A stretch of DNA of 7,583 nt from an uncultured Variovorax sp. GTDB lineage: Bacteria; Pseudomonadota; Gammaproteobacteria; Burkholderiales; Burkholderiaceae. This document shows, piece by piece, positions 6,901-7,583 of the stretch; within the stretch, counting starts at the first letter, position 1, and every line of letters begins with the position of its first letter. The stretch is from NCBI GenBank assembly GCA_946478645.1, contig CAMLCW010000255.1:1-7583 (forward strand). The letters run 5' to 3'. The notes beneath the pieces were generated by a model that was not told the origin of the DNA, did no database searches, and was given only the letters and a program-made list of their open reading frames with translations. The position numbers and the translations under genes were made by a program.

Positions 6901-7583
6901 TCAGTTGACGGCGATGCCGGTGCGTTTCGCGACCCGCGCCCATTTTTCGCTGTCGGCGGCTGCCAGCTTTGCCAGGTCCGAAGGGCTACCGCCCTTGGCG
7001 ACCGCACCGATCTTCAGCAGCTGCGCAACCACCTGCCGGTCTTGCAGCACGATGCCGAGTTCCTTGTTGAGGCGAGCCACCACGGTCTCCGGCGTGCCAG
7101 CGGGCGCAAAAAGCGCATGCCAGTTGTCGGCTTCGAATCCGGGCAGGCCCGCCTCCATCGCCGTCGGCACCTCGGGTGCCGCGGGGAATCGCGCGGCGGT
7201 GGTGACCGCCAGCGCGCGCAGCTTGCCGGCATTGATCTGCGCCAGCGCGGGCGGCATGCCTGCGAAGAACAGGTCGACGTGACCTGCGAGCACCGCAGTG
7301 ACGCCCGCCGAGCCGCTCTTGTAGGGAATGTGCGTGATCTGGCTGCGGGTGGCGGCGGTGAACAGTTCCGAAGTCAGGTGCTGCGGACCGCCCGGGCCTG
7401 CCGAGGCGTAGTTGAGCTTGCCTGCCTGCGCCCGCGCGAGTGCACCGAGCTCATCGAGCGTGCGCGCTTTCGAGTCGGGTCTCACGACCAGGATGAGCGG
7501 CACCGAGGCGACTTGCCCCACCGGCACGAAGCTGGTCACCGGGTCGTAACTCAGGCCGGCAAAGACGCTCTTGGCAATGGCAT
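6901..7583 (-). CDS. Tripartite tricarboxylate transporter substrate-binding protein (Bug/TctC family), 5' end off the right edge
   Basis: The C-terminal 226 residues of a periplasmic solute-binding protein. The frame is open to the window edge, so the GTG at 7539 is an internal valine codon, not a start. About 100 residues, including the expected signal peptide, lie outside. Family features are AGLSYDPVTSFVPVGQVASVPLILVV (8-33 of the visible part), NYASAGPGGPQHL (57-69), HIPYKSGSAGVTAVLAGHVDL (84-104), LRALAVTT (121-128) and the PGFEADNWHALFAPAGTP segment (147-164). These proteins capture small organic acids in the periplasm for a TctA/TctB membrane partner, or act as orphan sensors. No TctA or TctB gene is in the window. 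It lies 13 nt upstream of the sulfatase, so its ligand may be that enzyme's substrate. The family call is firm; the ligand is unknown. Confidence 0.92.
   Translation of the reverse strand, partial: AIAKSVFAGLSYDPVTSFVPVGQVASVPLILVVRPDSKARTLDELGALARAQAGKLNYASAGPGGPQHLTSELFTAATRSQITHIPYKSGSAGVTAVLAGHVDLFFAGMPPALAQINAGKLRALAVTTAARFPAAPEVPTAMEAGLPGFEADNWHALFAPAGTPETVVARLNKELGIVLQDRQVVAQLLKIGAVAKGGSPSDLAKLAAADSEKWARVAKRTGIAVN

Noticed and set aside
6888..7007. A 40-residue N-terminal extension of the sulfatase
   Set aside because: It overlaps the coding end of the binding-protein gene, looks like out-of-frame translation, and a strong ribosome-binding site directly precedes the ATG at 6887.
7537..7539. 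GTG at 7539 as the start of the binding-protein gene
   Set aside because: The frame continues open to the window edge with family-typical sequence (AGLSYDPV), so the GTG is an internal valine codon of a gene cut by the edge.

Overview
This is a GC-rich window in which every supportable gene lies on the minus strand, so transcription runs from right to left. Strong GC bias at third codon positions, a Bug/TctC-type periplasmic binding protein and short spacings between genes suggest a betaproteobacterium of the Burkholderiales, plausibly Comamonadaceae (Variovorax-like) or a relative. The taxonomy is an inference from style, not from a marker gene.

In transcription order, from high to low coordinates, the layout is: (1) the C-terminal two thirds of a tripartite tricarboxylate transporter substrate-binding protein, cut by the right edge; (2) a cytoplasmic formylglycine-type sulfatase or phosphonate hydrolase homologue; (3) ltnD, L-threonate dehydrogenase; (4) denD, D-erythronate dehydrogenase; (5) otnK, 3-oxo-tetronate 4-kinase; (6) otnC, 3-oxo-tetronate 4-phosphate decarboxylase; (7) otnI, 2-oxo-tetronate isomerase; (8) the N-terminal part of a cytosine-deaminase-like amidohydrolase, cut by the left edge. 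The gaps in that order are 13, 70, 43, 3, -4, 22 and -4 nt. This is the pattern of one polycistronic unit, and otnK-otnC and otnI-amidohydrolase are joined by ATGA stop/start overlaps. No promoter, regulator, tRNA, rRNA, CRISPR array or mobile element was seen. The unit's promoter probably lies beyond the right edge.

Genes 3 to 7 form a complete catabolic route for four-carbon sugar acids. LtnD and DenD oxidise L-threonate and D-erythronate at C2. OtnI moves the keto group to C3, OtnK phosphorylates O4, and OtnC decarboxylates the product to dihydroxyacetone phosphate and CO2. The surrounding genes are not part of the described pathway: a sulfatase without a signal peptide, a periplasmic solute-binding protein and an amidohydrolase. 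The simplest reading is that the operon imports a modified tetronate (sulfate ester, amide or lactone), unmasks it in the cytoplasm and feeds it to the pathway. That part is inference.

The most notable sequence-level oddity is the OtnC homologue. It keeps the two-histidine metal motif of class II aldolases, but has Thr where the catalytic Glu is expected and Leu where the third zinc-binding His is expected.
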